Shown here in pieces: positions 1 through 7,835 of a stretch of DNA of 64,000 nucleotides. How positions within the stretch are numbered: position 1 is the first letter of the stretch; the number at the start of each line of letters is the position of its first letter. A program made the translations under genes and the position numbers. The stretch covers positions 173,100-237,099 of the forward strand of contig JAGBVR010000010.1 of NCBI GenBank assembly GCA_017630215.1. The letters run 5' to 3'. The stretch is from Bacteroidales bacterium. GTDB taxonomy: Bacteria; Bacteroidota; Bacteroidia; Bacteroidales; UBA932. The notes beneath the pieces are model-generated. The model did no database searches. It saw only the letters and a list, made by a program, of their open reading frames with translations, and had not been told where the DNA came from.

Positions 1-447
1 ATGGCCGGCAAAGACGGACGAAGCATAAAGGAGATACTTCTGGACATTGTCGACACCCCTATCAGTCCTGAACTGCTTCCGGCCAATGAAAACGACGAGA
101 TTCAGCAAGTTACCGAAGATCTTGTAGGACCTTATGAACTTCATGACTTCTTCATCTACAATTTCATGAGATGCGGATACAGTCCTGACAAGATCTACTT
201 CCTTGCCCGTAAAGAATTCTCTTGTCATTCTGAAGAGCACAGCGACGTAAGGATCTCATCATACGACGACGAAACCATCCTAAAATGGCTCAGAACCTTC
301 GTCCGCCGCTTCTTCAACCAGCAGTTCAAACGCTCATGCATGCCGGACGGCCCTAAAGTAGGCTCTGTCGGGCTCTCCCCTCGCGGTGACTGGGACATGC
401 CATCCGACGCTTGGAGCACTCTATTCGCCACCGATATCAACGAATAA
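1..447 (+). CDS. nadE: NAD(+) synthetase, C-terminal end (gene truncated by window start)
   Basis: The last 148 residues of a glutamine-dependent NAD synthetase, which makes NAD from deamido-NAD, ATP and glutamine in the cytosol. The reading frame is open from base 1, and the ATG there is almost certainly an internal methionine. Typical C-terminal motifs are visible: SPELLPA (residues 22-28), the [14 protein letters not shown] block (about 38-51) and the closing [13 protein letters not shown]. The glutaminase and ATP-binding parts lie upstream of the window. The gene ends ten bases before the start of the next gene on the same strand, so the two may be cotranscribed. Identification rests on the remembered family signature. 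Confidence 0.9.
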   Translation: MAGKDGRSIKEILLDIVDTPISPELLPANENDEIQQVTEDLVGPYELHDFFIYNFMRCGYSPDKIYFLARKEFSCHSEEHSDVRISSYDDETILKWLRTFVRRFFNQQFKRSCMPDGPKVGSVGLSPRGDWDMPSDAWSTLFATDINE

Positions 448-457
448 CCTACACAAC

Positions 458-1807
458 ATGAAAAAAACACTTCTTGCAATCATTGCAATGATCATCGGAC
501 TGATTGCATCTGCTCAGTCGAAGAGCCCTCTTGATGAGCTCAAAACTGTCTATAAAGACAAGAATGTCACATTCAGAAAGCTCGACAAACACACCTGGAT
601 AGGCTCAGGTAATGTTATGTCATCCGAAACAATGTACATTGTCGAAGGAAAGGACAAGGCAGTCCTTATCGACGCCGGAACCACCATTCCTGGTCTTGAC
701 AAAATCGTCAAAAAGATCACAAAGAAGCCTGTTACTCTGATACTTACCCATGTTCACCCGGACCATGCAGGAGCAGTAGGATGCTTTGACGAGGTATGGA
801 TTAATCCGGCAGACACCGTCTTCGTGCCGGAATTCATGCCAGAATACAAGGGAACGATAAAGTATCTGGAGCAGGGACAGATGATCGAACTTGGCGGCAG
901 GACACTTGAAACATACTTTACTCCGGGACACACCCCGGGATCGACCACATTTCTTGAGGTCGGCACTGACCATGGCTTCAGCGGAGACTCTTTCGGAAAC
1001 GGTAACCTTCTGGTGTTCTGCGACTTCAAGACATTAATCCAGACATGCAGGGATTCATATGAATATTTCATATCAAAGGGATACAAGAAATTCTACTGCG
1101 GACATTTCTTCGGAGTGAACTTTGACACTCCTGCCAGAGCGAAACTTATCGAAGATATGGCTGTAGAAGTGCTCGAGGGCCAGATCGAAGGAGAGCCTAC
1201 AGAAGGCTTCAGCAATATGAACAGAGTAATTGTCAGAGACGGTTTCCGTCTGAACTACAATGACACCAACCTTGCGAAAGAAAGATTTAGCAAAGACTAC
1301 GAGACTGTAGCTCCTAAGGATTTCGACGAGAATATCTTTGAACTCGTAGGAGATGACTGGACTGTAATCACTGCAGGCGACCAGCCTAATTCGATGGTAG
1401 CCAGCTGGGGTGGAACAGGAATCATGTTCAACAAGCCTGTAACCTGGTGTTTCCTCAGAGCAAACAGATACACACTGGAAAAAATCAAAGAAACAGGCAT
1501 ATACACAATGTGCTATTTCCCAGCAGATTACAAGGGAGACATCCTAAAATTCGGAACGTCATCCGGACGCAACACCGACAAGATGTCACAGACAGCCCTC
1601 AGTCCTGTGCCTACCCCTGATGGGGCTCCCGCTTACAAGGAAGCAAAGATCATAATCGAGTGCAAGCTCATTGCGGCTCCAACTGTCTCAAAGGAAGAAT
1701 TCTATACCGATGAAGGAAAGGAATTCCTTCAGGGCGGATATGACGAGGCGAAAGATTGGCATAAACTCGTATTCGGAGAGATTACAAACATCTATGTAAA
1801 GAAATAG
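458..1807 (+). CDS. Exported metallo-beta-lactamase fold hydrolase fused to a flavin-reductase-like domain
   Basis: A 449-residue protein with an N-terminal signal peptide (MKKTLLAIIAMIIGLIASA). A metallo-beta-lactamase domain follows, with the zinc motif THVHPDH near residue 98, GHTPGS, and GDSFG. The last 150 or so residues resemble a flavin reductase / FMN-binding domain (ITAGDQPNSMVASWG, NKPVTWCFLRANRYT, a closing FGEITNIYVK). The start at 458 is chosen because it gives the signal peptide; a longer frame from 386 overlaps nadE and adds unlike sequence. The domain order recalls flavodiiron-type proteins, but the second domain is flavin-reductase-like and the protein appears to be exported. 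Substrate unknown. It follows nadE closely; downstream lies a repeat-rich intergenic stretch. Confidence 0.8.
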   Translation: MKKTLLAIIAMIIGLIASAQSKSPLDELKTVYKDKNVTFRKLDKHTWIGSGNVMSSETMYIVEGKDKAVLIDAGTTIPGLDKIVKKITKKPVTLILTHVHPDHAGAVGCFDEVWINPADTVFVPEFMPEYKGTIKYLEQGQMIELGGRTLETYFTPGHTPGSTTFLEVGTDHGFSGDSFGNGNLLVFCDFKTLIQTCRDSYEYFISKGYKKFYCGHFFGVNFDTPARAKLIEDMAVEVLEGQIEGEPTEGFSNMNRVIVRDGFRLNYNDTNLAKERFSKDYETVAPKDFDENIFELVGDDWTVITAGDQPNSMVASWGGTGIMFNKPVTWCFLRANRYTLEKIKETGIYTMCYFPADYKGDILKFGTSSGRNTDKMSQTALSPVPTPDGAPAYKEAKIIIECKLIAAPTVSKEEFYTDEGKEFLQGGYDEAKDWHKLVFGEITNIYVKK

Positions 1808-1815
1808 GTCTGAAC

Positions 1816-1900
1816 CGAAAGCACAGAAAAGGCCGTTTTCGTTCTTTCACCCATCAAAACAGGGATCGAAAGCACAAAAACGGCCTATATTGTTCTTTTA
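1816..1900 (+). repeat. Two 34-bp imperfect repeats 51 bp apart (CGAAAGCAC family)
   Basis: Units at 1816-1849 and 1867-1900 both begin CGAAAGCACA and contain GGCC, separated by a 17-base spacer. The same pair, with the same 51-base period, is found in the opposite orientation at 18422-18506. GGCCGTTTT at 1831 and AAAACGGCC at 1877 also form an inverted repeat, and GTTCTTTTAAAGAAC (about 1892-1906) is a palindrome. The stretch lies between two converging genes, so it may also end transcription. Confidence 0.65.
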
Positions 1901-1908
1901 AAGAACGC

Positions 1909-2736
1909 TTACAGTGACTCTATGATTTTTGAGAAGAGAACGGTCATCTTGTCTGCAGCGGCATTAGCTGCTACGACCACATCGTCTCCATCATTTACAT
2001 AGTCCTCTGCGTAATCATCGTGAGCTTCATTCGTTATTACAGACATGCCGAAAACCGGAATATCCGAATGACGTGCCACGATTACCTCCGGGATTGTAGA
2101 CATTCCGACAGCATCAGCACCGATGAGACGGAAATATTTATACTCGGCCGGAGTCTCGTAAGAAGGACCTGTTCCGGCAAAATACACACCGCTCTTGAGC
2201 TCGTAACCAAGCCCTGCGGCTATCTCGAAAGCTCTCATTCTCAGCTTCTTGTCATAAGGACGAGTCATATCAGGGAAGCGAGGCCCGAATTCATCCATAT
2301 TCGGTCCTACAAGAGGATTAGGCAGATGATTGATATGGTCAGTAATCACCATAAGATCCCCTACCTTGAAGTCATAATTGACTCCACCCGCTGCATTTGA
2401 CACAAAAAGATACCGGATGCCCAGAACCTTCATAACTCTTATCGGAAGGGTCACCAGATCCATAGGATAGCCTTCATAATAATGGAAACGTCCCTGCATA
2501 GCTACTACAAACTTACCACCAAGTTCACCAGCGATAAAATTGCCCTTATGACCTACAGCAGTAGAAACCGGAAAGCCCGGAATTTCCTTATATGGGATCA
2601 CGATCGGGTTCTCTATTCTGTCTGCAAGCTTTCCAAGCCCGCTGCCGAGAACTATACCGGCAAACGGTTTTCTACCATCCAGCTTTGCCGCAATATATTG
2701 TGCGGCTGTCATAATCTTTTCTACTCTTGGATCCAT
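1909..2736 (-). CDS. Purine nucleoside phosphorylase, trimeric family
   Basis: A 275-residue enzyme that splits inosine or guanosine with phosphate into the free base and ribose-1-phosphate. Family signatures are seen in order: the phosphate loop VLGSGLG near residue 29, [37 protein letters not shown], and [10 protein letters not shown]. The glutamate of SYETPAE and the asparagine of ITNE match purine-recognition positions known in mammalian PNP. I chose the start at 2736 (MDPRVEKIM), because the longer frame to 2781 adds 15 unlike residues and reaches toward the upstream gene. It lies 47 bases downstream of the deaminase gene on the same strand, which suggests a shared purine or methylthioadenosine salvage route. 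Confidence 0.9.
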   Translation of the reverse strand: MDPRVEKIMTAAQYIAAKLDGRKPFAGIVLGSGLGKLADRIENPIVIPYKEIPGFPVSTAVGHKGNFIAGELGGKFVVAMQGRFHYYEGYPMDLVTLPIRVMKVLGIRYLFVSNAAGGVNYDFKVGDLMVITDHINHLPNPLVGPNMDEFGPRFPDMTRPYDKKLRMRAFEIAAGLGYELKSGVYFAGTGPSYETPAEYKYFRLIGADAVGMSTIPEVIVARHSDIPVFGMSVITNEAHDDYAEDYVNDGDDVVVAANAAADKMTVLFSKIIESL

Positions 2737-2783
2737 AGTATTAATTATTTTGAAATTCCTCTGCAATGCTCGGAATGACATTA

Positions 2784-4052
2784 TCAGAACTGCAACTTGT
2801 TCATTACCCTGCGGGCATCAGCCAGAATCTGTTCTTCTGCAGGAACCACTCGATCACGCATAATGAATTTTCCATCACATATGACAGACTCAACACAGTC
2901 AGAATGAGCAGAATAAACCAGATTTGCAAGAAATCTGGCAGGAGAAAGAAACTGATAGCCAGTCACATCTATAATAAGAAGGTCAGCCAAAGCTCCCGTC
3001 TCGATACGGCCTGCATTGAGCCCTAGCGCTTTGGCTGCATTGATGCCGGCCATTGCTGCAAGATCTTCCAATGGCATTGCTGCAGGGTCGTCACGCCAAG
3101 CCTTCTGCACGATTGCCGCAGTCTTCAAAGCCTCAAGAACATCGAGGTTATTGGAGGAACCACATCCGTCTGTACCTATGCAGACATTGGCTCCGGCCTC
3201 TTTCAATTCATTGTAACGGAAGCGATATCCGGAAGCAAGCTTCAGATTAGAATTGATATTATGCACGCAGGTCACTCCCCTCTCGCCCAATATCCTCACA
3301 TCATTATCTGAAAGCCACAATGTATGAGCTGCAATAACATCAGGCCCGAGCACGCCTAACGAATCAAGATACTCGACTGGAGACATACCATCATGCTCTC
3401 TCATACAGTCTTCCACTTCCTTACGTGTCTCGGAAATATGAATGTGAATCTTCAAGCCATGCTCACGTGCAAAATCCACGGCCCAAAGCATCATCGGCTC
3501 TCTCACCGAATAAATTGCGTGAATGGAAATGAGCAGCTGGGCCTTAGGATCCCATTCTCTGGTCATCTCATACATCTGGCGGCACTGTTCCTTCTGACGT
3601 TCTGACTCACCCGGATCATTCTTATCAAGCACGACATATGACAATGCCGGTCTCATTCCCAGTTCCATTGCCGCCTTATACGCCATAGGCATATGCCAGT
3701 ACTGGTCATTGAAGGTCGTAGTTCCCGTCTTGATCATTTCCAGACATGCCGCCTTTGTAGCACAATAGACATATTCATCATCAATATGCTCTTCTACCTG
3801 CCATATCTTATCAAGCCACTCGTGGAAAGCCATATCTTCACCAATTCCTTTCATAAGGGCCATTCCTGCATGAGTATGCATATTGACGAATGATGGGAAG
3901 GCTGCCTTTCCGGTACAATCCACAATTTCCGCTCCTTCAGACATAATGATGTGACTATCAGACGATACAACCGCAGCAATACGATTATCTTCAATAAGAA
4001 TATCTGATATAATTCCCTCTGCCAGAATATTTTTCAATATAATCCTACCCAT
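2784..4052 (-). CDS. Amidohydrolase, 5-methylthioadenosine/S-adenosylhomocysteine deaminase type
   Basis: A 422-residue metal-dependent deaminase of the cytosine deaminase/atrazine chlorohydrolase superfamily. Seen: the metal pair NMHTHAGM near residue 59, the [11 protein letters not shown] region, KIHIHISET with its metal histidine, AAHTLWL, and the terminal metal aspartate in [10 protein letters not shown]. This pattern is that of MtaD-type enzymes, which deaminate the adenine of methylthioadenosine, S-adenosylhomocysteine or adenosine. The start at 4052 (MGRIILKN) is preferred over 4061 because a TAACTTTG promoter element at 4083-4076 leaves almost no leader before 4061. Its product would be an inosine-type nucleoside, a plausible substrate for the phosphorylase encoded next. 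Exact substrate not provable here. Confidence 0.85.
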   Translation of the reverse strand: MGRIILKNILAEGIISDILIEDNRIAAVVSSDSHIIMSEGAEIVDCTGKAAFPSFVNMHTHAGMALMKGIGEDMAFHEWLDKIWQVEEHIDDEYVYCATKAACLEMIKTGTTTFNDQYWHMPMAYKAAMELGMRPALSYVVLDKNDPGESERQKEQCRQMYEMTREWDPKAQLLISIHAIYSVREPMMLWAVDFAREHGLKIHIHISETRKEVEDCMREHDGMSPVEYLDSLGVLGPDVIAAHTLWLSDNDVRILGERGVTCVHNINSNLKLASGYRFRYNELKEAGANVCIGTDGCGSSNNLDVLEALKTAAIVQKAWRDDPAAMPLEDLAAMAGINAAKALGLNAGRIETGALADLLIIDVTGYQFLSPARFLANLVYSAHSDCVESVICDGKFIMRDRVVPAEEQILADARRVMNKLQF

Positions 4053-4075
4053 ACGACACATTCATTTAAAGTTTT

Positions 4076-4083
4076 CAAAGTTA
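4076..4083 (-). promoter_or_regulatory. Promoter -7 element for the deaminase-phosphorylase operon
   Basis: Reading the minus strand, TAACTTTG matches the Bacteroidota -7 consensus TAnnTTTG exactly and lies about 24 bases before the preferred start. No convincing TTTG -33 box is seen upstream, so the promoter call rests on one element. Confidence 0.45.
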
Positions 4084-4142
4084 AATAATTTTTCTAATAA
4101 ATTCATGCCCGCTACGCTACTTTTCATTTTTTTCAAACATTA

Positions 4143-4174
4143 TTTGAAAATAAGATAAAAAAGCATTACTTTTA
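4143..4174 (+). promoter_or_regulatory. Promoter of the 2-oxoacid:ferredoxin oxidoreductase operon
   Basis: TTTG at 4143-4146, 20 bases, then TACTTTTA at 4167-4174, seven of eight matches to TAnnTTTG. The implied leader is about 65 bases before the ferredoxin start at 4245. Confidence 0.6.
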
Positions 4175-4244
4175 CTTCGATTTTGAAACCAAAAACCGAA
4201 GTTTTCAAAGCAAGTCGAAACAAAACACTTAAAACTATATAATA

Positions 4245-4463
4245 ATGGCATTTAAAGGAGCTATCGAAGTGGATACACAGAAATGCAAGGGTTGCGGAGT
4301 ATGTGTGGAAAATTGTCCGACCAAGAGCATACAGCTCGCCAAACTGGTCAACAATAAAGGTTATCATTATGCCGAGATGGTCGGCGACGCTTGCGTAGGC
4401 TGTTCAAACTGCGCTATCGTTTGTCCTGATTCGGTTATTACTGTTTACAGAGTTAAAATCTAA
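4245..4463 (+). CDS. Ferredoxin-like 4Fe-4S subunit of a 2-oxoacid:ferredoxin oxidoreductase
   Basis: A 72-residue protein with two complete 4Fe-4S motifs: CKGCGVCVENCP near residues 14-25 and CVGCSNCAIVCP near 50-61. It is the electron-carrying delta subunit of the complex encoded by the next three genes. It accepts electrons from the thiamine-bound intermediate and passes them to soluble ferredoxin. Its stop codon overlaps the start of the alpha-subunit gene by one base (TAATG), which supports translational coupling. It is the first gene of the operon, behind the promoter at 4143-4174. Confidence 0.92.
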   Translation: MAFKGAIEVDTQKCKGCGVCVENCPTKSIQLAKLVNNKGYHYAEMVGDACVGCSNCAIVCPDSVITVYRVKI

Positions 4464-5551
4464 TGGATATGGCAGAGAAAATTCTGATGAAAGGAAACGA
4501 GGCGATTGCCATATCGGCAATACGCAACGGCGCGGACGGATATTTCGGATATCCTATCACTCCGCAGTCTGAGGTTATGGAAACCCTTATGAAGGAGAGA
4601 CCTTGGCTTACTACAGGTATGGTCGTACTTCAGGCAGAAAGTGAGACATCATCCATCAATATGGTATATGGCGGTGCATGCTGCGGAAAGAAGGTGATGA
4701 CATCTTCAAGCTCTCCGGGAATCAGCCTTATGTGCGAGGGACTTAGTTACCTTGCAGGTGCAGAGCTTCCATGTGTAATCGTAAACTGCCAGCGCGGAGG
4801 TCCGGGTCTTGGAACTATCCAGCCAAGCCAGAGTGACTACAACCAGTGCGTGAAAGGAGGCGGACACGGTGACTATAATGCAATAGTACTTGCTCCCGCA
4901 TCAGCACAGGACATGTACGACTTCGTGGATTGGGGATTCGACCTTGCATTCAAGTACCGCACTCCAGTGATCATCCTCGCCGACGGTATTGTTGGTCAGA
5001 TGATGGAGAAAGTCGAGCTTCGTCCTGAGAAGCCTCGCATGACTAAGGAGGAGCTCCTGAAGGTTGCACCTTGGGCTACTACTGGAAAGACTGCTGACAG
5101 ACCATATAATGTCATCACTTCACTCGCTCTCGAGTCTGATGTACAGGAGAGATTCAACCAGAAGCTCGCTGCCAAATACGAGGTGATCAAGGAGAATGAG
5201 GTGAAATACGAAGAGTATCAGACAGAAGATGCAGAGTATCTGTTCGTTGCATTCGGATGTTCAGCCCGTATCTGCGAGGCTGTCGTAGATCAGCTCCGCG
5301 AGGAAGGAATCAAGGCAGGTCTCCTCAGACCAGTGACTCTCTTCCCATTCCCTACAAAGAGGATCCAGGAGCTTTCTGGCCAGGTAAAGAGCATGATGAG
5401 CATCGAGCTTAATCTCGGCCAGATGGTGGATGACGTGAAGCTCGCAGTCAACGGAGCTGTCCCTGTAGGCTTCTACGGAAGACAGGGAGGTATCATCTAC
5501 ACTCCTGACGAAATCGCAGAGGCGTTCAAGAAGTTCAACAATCTGAAATAA
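4463..5551 (+). CDS. vorB: 2-oxoacid:ferredoxin oxidoreductase alpha subunit (VorB type)
   Basis: A 362-residue pyruvate:ferredoxin-type alpha subunit. It oxidatively decarboxylates a 2-oxoacid to its acyl-CoA while reducing ferredoxin. Seen: the GNEAIAISAIRNG opening, YPITPQSEVME, a domain with SSSSPGISLMCEGLSYLAGAE-like sequence, QRGGPGLGT and PSQSDYNQ. The length of about 360 residues, separate from the gamma subunit, fits the branched-chain (3-methyl-2-oxobutanoate) type better than the fused 2-oxoglutarate type. I remember the latter as having alpha and gamma joined in many Bacteroidales. The start at 4463 overlaps the ferredoxin stop; 4469 is possible. Substrate is inferred. Confidence 0.82.
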   Translation: MDMAEKILMKGNEAIAISAIRNGADGYFGYPITPQSEVMETLMKERPWLTTGMVVLQAESETSSINMVYGGACCGKKVMTSSSSPGISLMCEGLSYLAGAELPCVIVNCQRGGPGLGTIQPSQSDYNQCVKGGGHGDYNAIVLAPASAQDMYDFVDWGFDLAFKYRTPVIILADGIVGQMMEKVELRPEKPRMTKEELLKVAPWATTGKTADRPYNVITSLALESDVQERFNQKLAAKYEVIKENEVKYEEYQTEDAEYLFVAFGCSARICEAVVDQLREEGIKAGLLRPVTLFPFPTKRIQELSGQVKSMMSIELNLGQMVDDVKLAVNGAVPVGFYGRQGGIIYTPDEIAEAFKKFNNLK

Positions 5552-5560
5552 GGAAACACA

Positions 5561-6334
5561 ATGAATATAGAAGATATCAAGAAACCCGAGAACATCGTCT
5601 ATAAGAAGACCCCGATTCTCACAGACAATGTAATGCACTATTGCCCGGGCTGTTCTCACGGTACAGTTCACAAGCTTATCGCTGAGGTGATCGAAGAGAT
5701 GGGCATCCAGGAGGAGACAATCGCTGTCAGCCCTGTAGGCTGTTCTGTATTTGCGTATAATTATCTCAACGTAGACTGGCAGCAGGCTGCTCACGGACGT
5801 GCTCCAGCTCTTGCCACAGCGACAAAACGTCTCAATCCAGAGAAATACGTATTCACATATCAGGGTGACGGTGACCTTGCTTCGATCGGTACAGCTGAGA
5901 TCATTCACGCATGCAGCAGAGGTGAAAATATCGTAGTTATTTTCATCAATAACGGTATATATGGTATGACCGGAGGACAGATGGCTCCGACTACCCTTCT
6001 CGGCATGAAGACTGCAACTACCCCTTATGGTCGTGACGCAAAGCTTAACGGCTTCCCTCTTGTGCTAGCTCCTATGATCGCCCAGCTCGACGGAACAGCA
6101 TTCATCACCAGACAGTCAGTTCACACAGCACCAGCTGCCCGCAAGGCCAAGGCTGCTATCAGAAAGGCATTCGAATATAGCCAGAAAGGCATAGGTCTCT
6201 CATTTGTGGAGATTGTTGCTACATGTAACTCAGGATGGAAGATGAGTCCTACTGCTGCCAATAAGTGGATGGTAGAGAACATGTTCCCTAAATATCCTCT
6301 CGGAGACATCAAGGATGTATTGAAACAAGAGTAA
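5561..6334 (+). CDS. 2-oxoacid:ferredoxin oxidoreductase beta subunit (thiamine diphosphate-binding)
   Basis: A 257-residue subunit carrying the thiamine diphosphate site. Seen: HYCPGCSHGTVHKL near residue 26, SPVGCSVFAYNY, HGRAPALATATKRL, and the ThDP/metal motif GDGDLASIGTAEIIHA followed by NNGIYGMTGGQMAPTT. With the alpha subunit it forms the catalytic core. The C-terminal part (VEIVATCNSGWKMSP) is typical of Kor/Vor beta subunits. It starts nine bases after the alpha gene in the same operon. Confidence 0.9.
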   Translation: MNIEDIKKPENIVYKKTPILTDNVMHYCPGCSHGTVHKLIAEVIEEMGIQEETIAVSPVGCSVFAYNYLNVDWQQAAHGRAPALATATKRLNPEKYVFTYQGDGDLASIGTAEIIHACSRGENIVVIFINNGIYGMTGGQMAPTTLLGMKTATTPYGRDAKLNGFPLVLAPMIAQLDGTAFITRQSVHTAPAARKAKAAIRKAFEYSQKGIGLSFVEIVATCNSGWKMSPTAANKWMVENMFPKYPLGDIKDVLKQE

Positions 6335-6359
6335 TTAACTGATAATAAGAATAATAAAT

Positions 6360-6905
6360 ATGAAAGAAGAAATCATCATAGCTGGATTCGGCGGTCAGGG
6401 AGTACTCTCGATGGGAAAGATTCTCGCATATTGCGCTATCATGCAGGACATGGAAGTAACATGGATGCCTTCATATGGTCCTGAGATGCGTGGAGGAACA
6501 GCCAATGTAAGCGTTATCCTCAGCGACAAGAAGATCAGCTCACCTATCGTTACAAAATTCGATACTGTGATCGCGCTCAACCAGCAGTCACTCGACAAGT
6601 TCGAGAGTGCTGTAAAACCAGGAGGCCTTCTCATCTACGACCCTAATGGCATCACAGTTCCTCCTACAAGAACAGATATCAGCATCTGTAAGATCGACGC
6701 AATCAATGTTGCTGCTCAGGTAGGAAACTCTAAGGTATACAATATGGCGGTGATGGGAGCGTTCCTCAAGATGAAGCCGATCATCAAGTCTGAGAATATC
6801 GACAAGGGACTTGCAAAATGTATCCCTGCAAGATATGCAGATCTCATTTCACTCAACAAAGCTGCCATCGAAGAAGGTATGAAAGCGGTGGAAGTGATCC
6901 GATAA
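6360..6905 (+). CDS. 2-oxoacid:ferredoxin oxidoreductase gamma subunit
   Basis: A 181-residue gamma domain of the complex. Seen: IIIAGFGGQGVLSMGK at the N-terminus, SYGPEMRGGTANVSVI near residue 40, and a closing region with VYNMAVMGAFLK. In this family the domain completes the substrate and CoA pocket. It is the fourth and last gene; a 16-bp hairpin follows the stop. The order ferredoxin, alpha, beta, gamma is that of the four-subunit archaeal-type enzymes. Confidence 0.9.
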   Translation: MKEEIIIAGFGGQGVLSMGKILAYCAIMQDMEVTWMPSYGPEMRGGTANVSVILSDKKISSPIVTKFDTVIALNQQSLDKFESAVKPGGLLIYDPNGITVPPTRTDISICKIDAINVAAQVGNSKVYNMAVMGAFLKMKPIIKSENIDKGLAKCIPARYADLISLNKAAIEEGMKAVEVIR

Positions 6906-6921
6906 ACTGCTTGACATAGAT

Positions 6922-6968
6922 AAACTGCTTTGATTTCATCAATTTATTTTGAGAAATCAAAGCAGTTT
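6922..6968 (+). terminator. Terminator of the oxidoreductase operon
   Basis: A perfect 16-bp inverted repeat: AAACTGCTTTGATTTC at 6922-6937 and its complement at 6953-6968, with a 15-base loop. It ends next to GCTATTTTTG, which supplies T residues. The next promoter is embedded in it: the TTTG at 6948 is in the loop and TATTTTTG at 6971 follows the stem. Confidence 0.75.
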
Positions 6969-6978
6969 GCTATTTTTG
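6948..6978 (+). promoter_or_regulatory. Promoter of the zapB-like/zapA genes
   Basis: TTTG at 6948-6951, 19 bases, TATTTTTG at 6971-6978: an exact match to the Bacteroidota consensus. It overlaps the upstream terminator hairpin, so the end of one transcript and the start of the next are interleaved. The predicted leader before 7003 is about 20 bases. Confidence 0.7.
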
Positions 6979-7002
6979 CAAAGTAGGTTGAATTTATATA
7001 AA

Positions 7003-7275
7003 ATGCTGGAAACTGTAAAAGAAAGAATCAAGCAGCTGATTGCTGCATACGAGACGGAGAAAATGGAGCGCATCAGGCTTCAGTCCGAGCTTGAGCAGGC
7101 CAGAACACAGAACGAGACCTACAGAAAGCAGATTATAGAGTTAGAGAGACAGATCGATAACCAGAAGCTGACTGAGGCCTTTATGGCGGGTAGCACAGAT
7201 ACGAGCGCAGCCAAAAAGAAGATCGACAGTCTGATGAAGGAAATTGACAGATGCATAAAACTGATGGAGGGTTGA
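7003..7275 (+). CDS. Small coiled-coil protein, ZapB-like
   Basis: A 90-residue protein predicted to be almost wholly coiled coil: MLETVKERIKQLIAAYETEK, then heptad-like runs rich in Glu, Gln and Arg through residue 60. The start at 7003 is chosen because the longer frame to 6949 would begin inside the promoter. It lies one base before zapA and shares its promoter, so a role with ZapA at the division ring is likely. Sequence alone does not prove homology to enterobacterial ZapB, since short coiled coils look alike. Confidence 0.65.
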   Translation: MLETVKERIKQLIAAYETEKMERIRLQSELEQARTQNETYRKQIIELERQIDNQKLTEAFMAGSTDTSAAKKKIDSLMKEIDRCIKLMEG

Positions 7276-7276
7276 T

Positions 7277-7573
7277 ATGGCACAGGATATTACGATAAAA
7301 CTGGCAGGAAAGCCTTATCCTATCACAGCAGAGTCGCCGGAACAGGAACAGCTCATAAGAAGAGCTGCAGATGAAATCAACAGAAGGATTGCTGACTATC
7401 AGTCGAAGAATCCTGAAGGATTTATTGTTGACTTCATGTCATTTGCGGCATTGAACTTGTGCATGTCATATATAACTTTGTCAGACAAGATAAGCGCCTT
7501 GTATGGCGAGGAGGCAAAGCTTGTAAAAGAGCTGGACGGTTATCTGAAGAATATTGATAAAAACAGCCGTTAG
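7277..7573 (+). CDS. zapA: Cell division protein ZapA
   Basis: A 98-residue ZapA, a small protein that bundles FtsZ filaments. Seen: ITIKLAGKPYPITAESPEQEQLIRRAADEIN at the N-terminus (beta hairpin then helix, typical of ZapA) and a C-terminal helix ending LDGYLKNIDK. It starts one base after the coiled-coil gene. A non-coding RNA unit and rny follow, an arrangement that recalls the zapA-6S RNA neighbourhood of other bacteria. Confidence 0.85.
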   Translation: MAQDITIKLAGKPYPITAESPEQEQLIRRAADEINRRIADYQSKNPEGFIVDFMSFAALNLCMSYITLSDKISALYGEEAKLVKELDGYLKNIDKNSR

Positions 7574-7584
7574 TTATATTTTTG
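7554..7584 (+). promoter_or_regulatory. Promoter of the non-coding RNA
   Basis: TTG at 7554-7556 (in TATTG), 20 bases, then TATTTTTG at 7577-7584, an exact -7 match. It overlaps the 3' end of zapA and would start a transcript near 7588-7591. Confidence 0.65.
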
Positions 7585-7587
7585 CTG

Positions 7588-7796
7588 AAATCAACAGTAT
7601 TGATGTAACCGGGCAGACTCGGATGGCAATGACGGACCTATGTGACCCGCATGGGGATTCTGCATGAGCAGGACGGAGGATTTCAGAACCATTAATCCGG
7701 AGCCCAAATCTTATTTTGACAAGATTTTCTGTCAAACAAACTAACGGCTTTTATTATAACTTGACCAATCTGCAGAACAGTGGATTGGTCATTTTT
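7588..7796 (+). ncRNA. ssrS: Structured non-coding RNA, candidate 6S RNA
   Basis: A unit of about 205 bases with its own promoter and terminator and no open frame of note, placed between zapA and rny. 6S RNA is a long rod that binds the housekeeping RNA polymerase holoenzyme and damps transcription in stationary phase. Possible arms: GGGC (7611-7614) with GCCC (7702-7705), and CGGAT (7620-7624) with ATCCG (7695-7699), separated by an asymmetric internal loop, enclosing a central unpaired stretch. CTGAAATC (7585-7592) could alternatively pair with GATTTCAG (7679-7686). Length, position beside zapA and rod-like pairing suggest 6S, but no covariance model could be run here. Confidence 0.55.
7763..7796 (+). 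terminator. Terminator of the non-coding RNA
   Basis: GACCAATC (7763-7770) pairs with GATTGGTC (7783-7790), extended inside by CTG/CAG, and is followed by ATTTTTA. It ends the transcript from 7588. Confidence 0.75.
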
Positions 7797-7835
7797 ATGG
7801 CCTCAAGTGAAACAACTAAAAACCAATAATATTTT

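Noticed and set aside
1816-1900. 34-bp repeats with a 17-bp spacer, CRISPR-like geometry
   Set aside because: Only two units at each locus, spacers are short and partly alike, units are internally palindromic, and no cas genes are nearby.
7585-7686. Riboswitch (for example cobalamin type) ahead of rny
   Set aside because: The structured RNA ends at its own terminator 40 bases before rny, and no riboswitch core motif was recognised.
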